A stretch of DNA of 64,000 nt from Muribaculaceae bacterium (lineage in GTDB: Bacteria > Bacteroidota > Bacteroidia > Bacteroidales > Muribaculaceae): assembly GCA_017557425.1 (NCBI GenBank), contig JAFYYU010000015.1, positions 186,001 to 250,000 of the forward strand, given 5' to 3'. A program made the translations under genes and the position numbers. The notes under the pieces are model-generated. The model had not been told where the DNA came from and made no database searches. It was given only the letters and a program-made list of their open reading frames with translations. Each line of letters opens with the position of its first letter. Position 1 is the first letter of the stretch. Positions 61,035 through 64,000 of this stretch are shown piece by piece.

Positions 61035-64000
61035 ATGAATATCAAGAAACTATTTGCCGGAATTGCCGCACTGCTGGCAGTCAGCGGCGCCACAGCACAA
61101 ACCAACCCGTTGTGGATGCGCTTCAGCGCCATTTCACCCGATGGCCAGACCATCGCTTTTTCCTACAAGGGAGACCTGTTCACTGTGCCCGTCCAGGGTG
61201 GCACGGCCCATCAAGTGACCAGCAATGCCGCCTATGACGCTTACCCCGTGTGGAGCCCCAACGGGCAGCAAATCGCCTTTGCCTCGGCCCGCGAAGGGAG
61301 CCTGGACGTGTATATCGTCGGCAAGAACGGCGGCACGCCCACACGGCTGACCACCGACAGCGGCAACGAGACACCGCTTTGCTTCCTCAATGACGGCACG
61401 GTGCTCTTTGAAGCCACCGGCATGCCAACAGCCCAATCGATCCTGTTTGCCGACCGTTCGTTCCCGCAGGTTTATCAGGTGAGCACCAGCGGCGGCAGGG
61501 CTCGTCTGTTCTCGGCCTTGCCCATGCAGGACTTGAGCATCAATGCCAAGGGAGACATCCTGTACCATGACATCAAGGGCTATGAGGACCCCTTCCGCAA
61601 GCACCATACCAGTCCCATCACGCGTGACATCTGGCTCAACCGTGACGGCAAGTTCACCAAGCTCACCGACTTCAACGGCGAGGACCGCACCCCGCGCTGG
61701 AGTGCCGACGGCAACGCCTATTACTACCTGAGTGAGCAGGACGGCACATTCAACGTGTATAAGAGCACCATCGGCGGGAAGGCTGTGCAGCTTACCCACC
61801 ACAAGGACAATCCCGTGCGTTTCCTCACGGTGGCTGAGAACGGCACGCTATGCTACGGCTACAACGGCGAAATATACACCCTGCGCGAGGGCGGCGAGCC
61901 TCAGCGTGTCAACATCACCATTGCTGCCGACTGCATCGAGAAGGAACTGGTAAGGGACATCAAGAAAAACGGCGCCACCGCCATCTGCGTGTCGCCTGGC
62001 GGCAAGGAAGTGGCCTTTGTGATGCATGGCGACGTGTATGTAACCTCAGTGGAGTACAACACCACCAAGCAAATCACCAACACGCCCGAGCAGGAACGCA
62101 CCATCGACTTCTCGCCCGACGGCCGCAGCATCGTCTATGACAGCGAGCGTGGCGGCATGTGGCAGATTTATCAGACCACCATCAAGAACAAGGACGAAAA
62201 ACTGTTTACCTATTCGACCGACCTGGTAGAGGAACAACTTACCAACACGGGCCACACCTCGCTGCAGCCCAAATACAGCCCCGACGGCAAGAGCGTGGCC
62301 TTCCTTGAAGACCGCGGCACACTGCGGGCCGTGGACGTGAAAACCAAGGCTGTGCGCACGCTGATGGACGGCAAGTACATCTACTCCTACAGCGACGGCG
62401 ACGTGTGGTATGAGTGGAGTCCCGACAGCCGGTGGCTACTCTCGTCCTACATCGGCACCGGCGGTTGGAACAGCCAGGATGTCGCCCTGGTCAACGCCAG
62501 CGGCAACGGCGAAGTGCACGACCTGACCGAGAGCGGCTATAACGAGGGTAACGCCAAGTGGGTGCTGGGCGGCAAAGCCATGATTTTCACCAGCGACCGC
62601 GCGGGCTATCGCAGCCACGGCAGCTGGGGCAGCGAGGACGACGTGTACATCATGTTCTTTGATCTGGACGCCTATGAGCATTTCCGCATGACCAAGGAGG
62701 AGAAAGTGCTGCGTGAGGAGGCCGAGAAAGAGAAGAAAAAAGAGGCCGACAAGGAAAAGGCCGAAAAGCCTGCCAAGAAAAAAGACAACAAGAAGAAAAA
62801 AGGCGCCAGCGAGGAAAAACCCGCTGTGGAGCCCTTGCAGTTTGACCTGGAGAACTGCCGTGACCGCGTGGCGCGCCTGACGGTGAATTCCTCCCGCCTG
62901 GGCGATGCTGTGCTCTCCAAGGGCGGTGACACGCTGTATTACCAGGCGGCCTTTGAGGGCGGCATGGACCTGTGGAAACACGACCTGCGCGAGAACAAGA
63001 CCGAAATCGTCCTCAAGGATGTGGGACGTGGACCGATGATGGCCGATAAGGACGGCAAAAACCTGTTCCTGTGCACCGGTAAGGGCATCAAGAAGATTGA
63101 TCTGGCCAAGGGCAAACCCGAGGCCGTCAACTTCGAGGCCAACTTCAACTACCGCCCCCAGGAGGAGCGCGAATACATCTTCAACCACATCTGGCAACAG
63201 GTCAAGGACAAATTCTACGTCGAGGACATCCACGGCGTGGACTGGGAGGGCTACCGCGAGAACTACAAGCGTTTCCTGCCCTACATCAACAATAACTACG
63301 ACTTCCGCGACATGCTGAGCGAGATGCTGGGCGAGCTGAACGGCTCCCACACCGGCGCCCGCTACAACCCCGAGGGTCCGAGCCTCAAAACGGCGGCCCT
63401 GGGCCTCTTCCTTGACAACAGTTACACGGGCAACGGCCTGCGCGTCGAGGAGGTCATCAAGCGCGGCCCGTTTGACGTGAAGAAGACGGGCGTCACGGCA
63501 GGATGCATCATCGAGAAAATCGACGGCAACGAGATTGGCTCCGACGCCGACTACAACTGGATGCTCGACGGTAAGGCGGGCAAGCCCATCCGCGTCACGG
63601 TGTACAATCCGGCGACCAAGAAACGCTTTGACGTCAACGTCAAGGCCATCAGCAAGGGCGAGCAGCAGGAACTGCTCTACAGGCGCTGGGTAGACCGCAA
63701 CCGCGCGTTGGTTGACAGCCTGTCGGGCGGTCAGCTGGCCTATGTCCACGTCAAGGAGATGAACAGCGAGAGTTTCCGCACCGTCTATCGTGAACTGCTC
63801 AACGACAAGAACCGCAACCGCAAGGCCGTCATCGTCGATGAGCGCCACAACGGCGGCGGCTGGCTGCACGACGACCTGTGCACCCTGTTAGGCGGCAAGC
63901 AATACCAAAGTTTCGTGCCTCACGGCCAGTATGTGGGCGCTGACCCGTTCAACAAGTGGACCAAGCCCTCGTGCGTGCTCATGTGCGAGGACGACTACAG
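61035..64000 (+). CDS. Tricorn-like S41 peptidase, 3' end outside the window
   Basis: The plus-strand frame from MNIKKLFAGIAALLAVSGATA (signal peptide) stays open for about 988 residues to the window edge. The N-terminal half is two beta-propeller modules with repeated SPDG/SPNG-x-x-(I/V)-(A/V)-F motifs, then a Lys/Glu linker (EKEKKKEADKEKAEK...KKDNKKKK), a PDZ-like domain (GLRVEEVIKRGPFDVKKTG) and the C-terminal protease domain (VIVDERHNGGGWLHDDL). The sequence stops at CEDDYS, where the catalytic Ser is expected. Exported; degrades peptides. Confidence 0.93.
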   Translation, partial: MNIKKLFAGIAALLAVSGATAQTNPLWMRFSAISPDGQTIAFSYKGDLFTVPVQGGTAHQVTSNAAYDAYPVWSPNGQQIAFASAREGSLDVYIVGKNGGTPTRLTTDSGNETPLCFLNDGTVLFEATGMPTAQSILFADRSFPQVYQVSTSGGRARLFSALPMQDLSINAKGDILYHDIKGYEDPFRKHHTSPITRDIWLNRDGKFTKLTDFNGEDRTPRWSADGNAYYYLSEQDGTFNVYKSTIGGKAVQLTHHKDNPVRFLTVAENGTLCYGYNGEIYTLREGGEPQRVNITIAADCIEKELVRDIKKNGATAICVSPGGKEVAFVMHGDVYVTSVEYNTTKQITNTPEQERTIDFSPDGRSIVYDSERGGMWQIYQTTIKNKDEKLFTYSTDLVEEQLTNTGHTSLQPKYSPDGKSVAFLEDRGTLRAVDVKTKAVRTLMDGKYIYSYSDGDVWYEWSPDSRWLLSSYIGTGGWNSQDVALVNASGNGEVHDLTESGYNEGNAKWVLGGKAMIFTSDRAGYRSHGSWGSEDDVYIMFFDLDAYEHFRMTKEEKVLREEAEKEKKKEADKEKAEKPAKKKDNKKKKGASEEKPAVEPLQFDLENCRDRVARLTVNSSRLGDAVLSKGGDTLYYQAAFEGGMDLWKHDLRENKTEIVLKDVGRGPMMADKDGKNLFLCTGKGIKKIDLAKGKPEAVNFEANFNYRPQEEREYIFNHIWQQVKDKFYVEDIHGVDWEGYRENYKRFLPYINNNYDFRDMLSEMLGELNGSHTGARYNPEGPSLKTAALGLFLDNSYTGNGLRVEEVIKRGPFDVKKTGVTAGCIIEKIDGNEIGSDADYNWMLDGKAGKPIRVTVYNPATKKRFDVNVKAISKGEQQELLYRRWVDRNRALVDSLSGGQLAYVHVKEMNSESFRTVYRELLNDKNRNRKAVIVDERHNGGGWLHDDLCTLLGGKQYQSFVPHGQYVGADPFNKWTKPSCVLMCEDDY

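Noticed and set aside
62436-63869. 477-residue minus-strand frame
   Set aside because: It is the mirror of the tricorn-like S41 protease, whose plus-strand frame has a signal peptide, propeller repeats and protease motifs and runs off the window. Low-complexity Val/Leu composition marks the minus frame as a shadow.

Overview
The window reads as a chromosome segment of a Bacteroidales bacterium, most like a gut Prevotellaceae or Muribaculaceae species. Evidence: promoters almost all have the Bacteroidota -7 form TAnnTTTG; many genes lack a strong Shine-Dalgarno; the protein set includes a PorU-type type IX secretion protease, a CotH protein with a dockerin-like tail, DUF6155, DUF4298 and DUF6249 proteins, a SusC-type CarboxypepD_reg domain and short-form adenylate kinase. 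Core genes are visibly GC-richer than the accessory stretches.

1-19.2 kb is ordinary chromosome: the end of a periplasmic PPIase, sufE, two POT peptide transporters with pepT (peptide uptake and cleavage), tRNA-Lys, a CotH/dockerin surface protein, the NAD(P)HX repair enzyme, tRNA-Leu, an hpt-adk-yihY operon, an SPFH/ribbon-helix-helix/membrane operon, three consecutive secreted or membrane-anchored NucA-type nucleases, and mnmE.

19.2-about 36.5 kb is a mobile or accessory region beginning with an excisionase-like HTH gene and a tyrosine recombinase next to mnmE. It carries an IS4-type element that cut an abortive-infection-type AAA ATPase, a large structured RNA candidate (possibly a group II intron remnant), a two-gene DUF4747-like/4-TM module, a zinc-ribbon MULE-type IS with doubled end sequences, a metallophosphoesterase operon, and a tight three-gene operon: class III cyclase-like SatD protein, DUF3307 membrane protein and a GHKL-ATPase/PD-(D/E)XK protein, preceded by twin palindromic operator candidates. 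I regard this operon as the best candidate for an undescribed (probably anti-phage) system.

35.2-48.3 kb holds three AAA+/DUF4143-type ATPase genes. Each is preceded by three copies of a locus-specific motif of about 12 bp at a 32-33 bp pitch. Three direct copies of a 131-136 bp repeat delimit two gene cassettes in the same stretch. PorU and an SDR/acyl-CoA ligase pair are interspersed.

48.3-64 kb returns to mostly metabolic genes: a GH109-like glycosidase with a sugar kinase (host glycan use), an AIPR-like defence gene, an ECF sigma factor with its membrane partner, a Vat-type acetyltransferase, nitroreductases, AlkZ-like and AlkD-like DNA repair proteins, and a tricorn-like S41 protease that runs off the window end. 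Functions are assigned by motif reading only; no database search was run.
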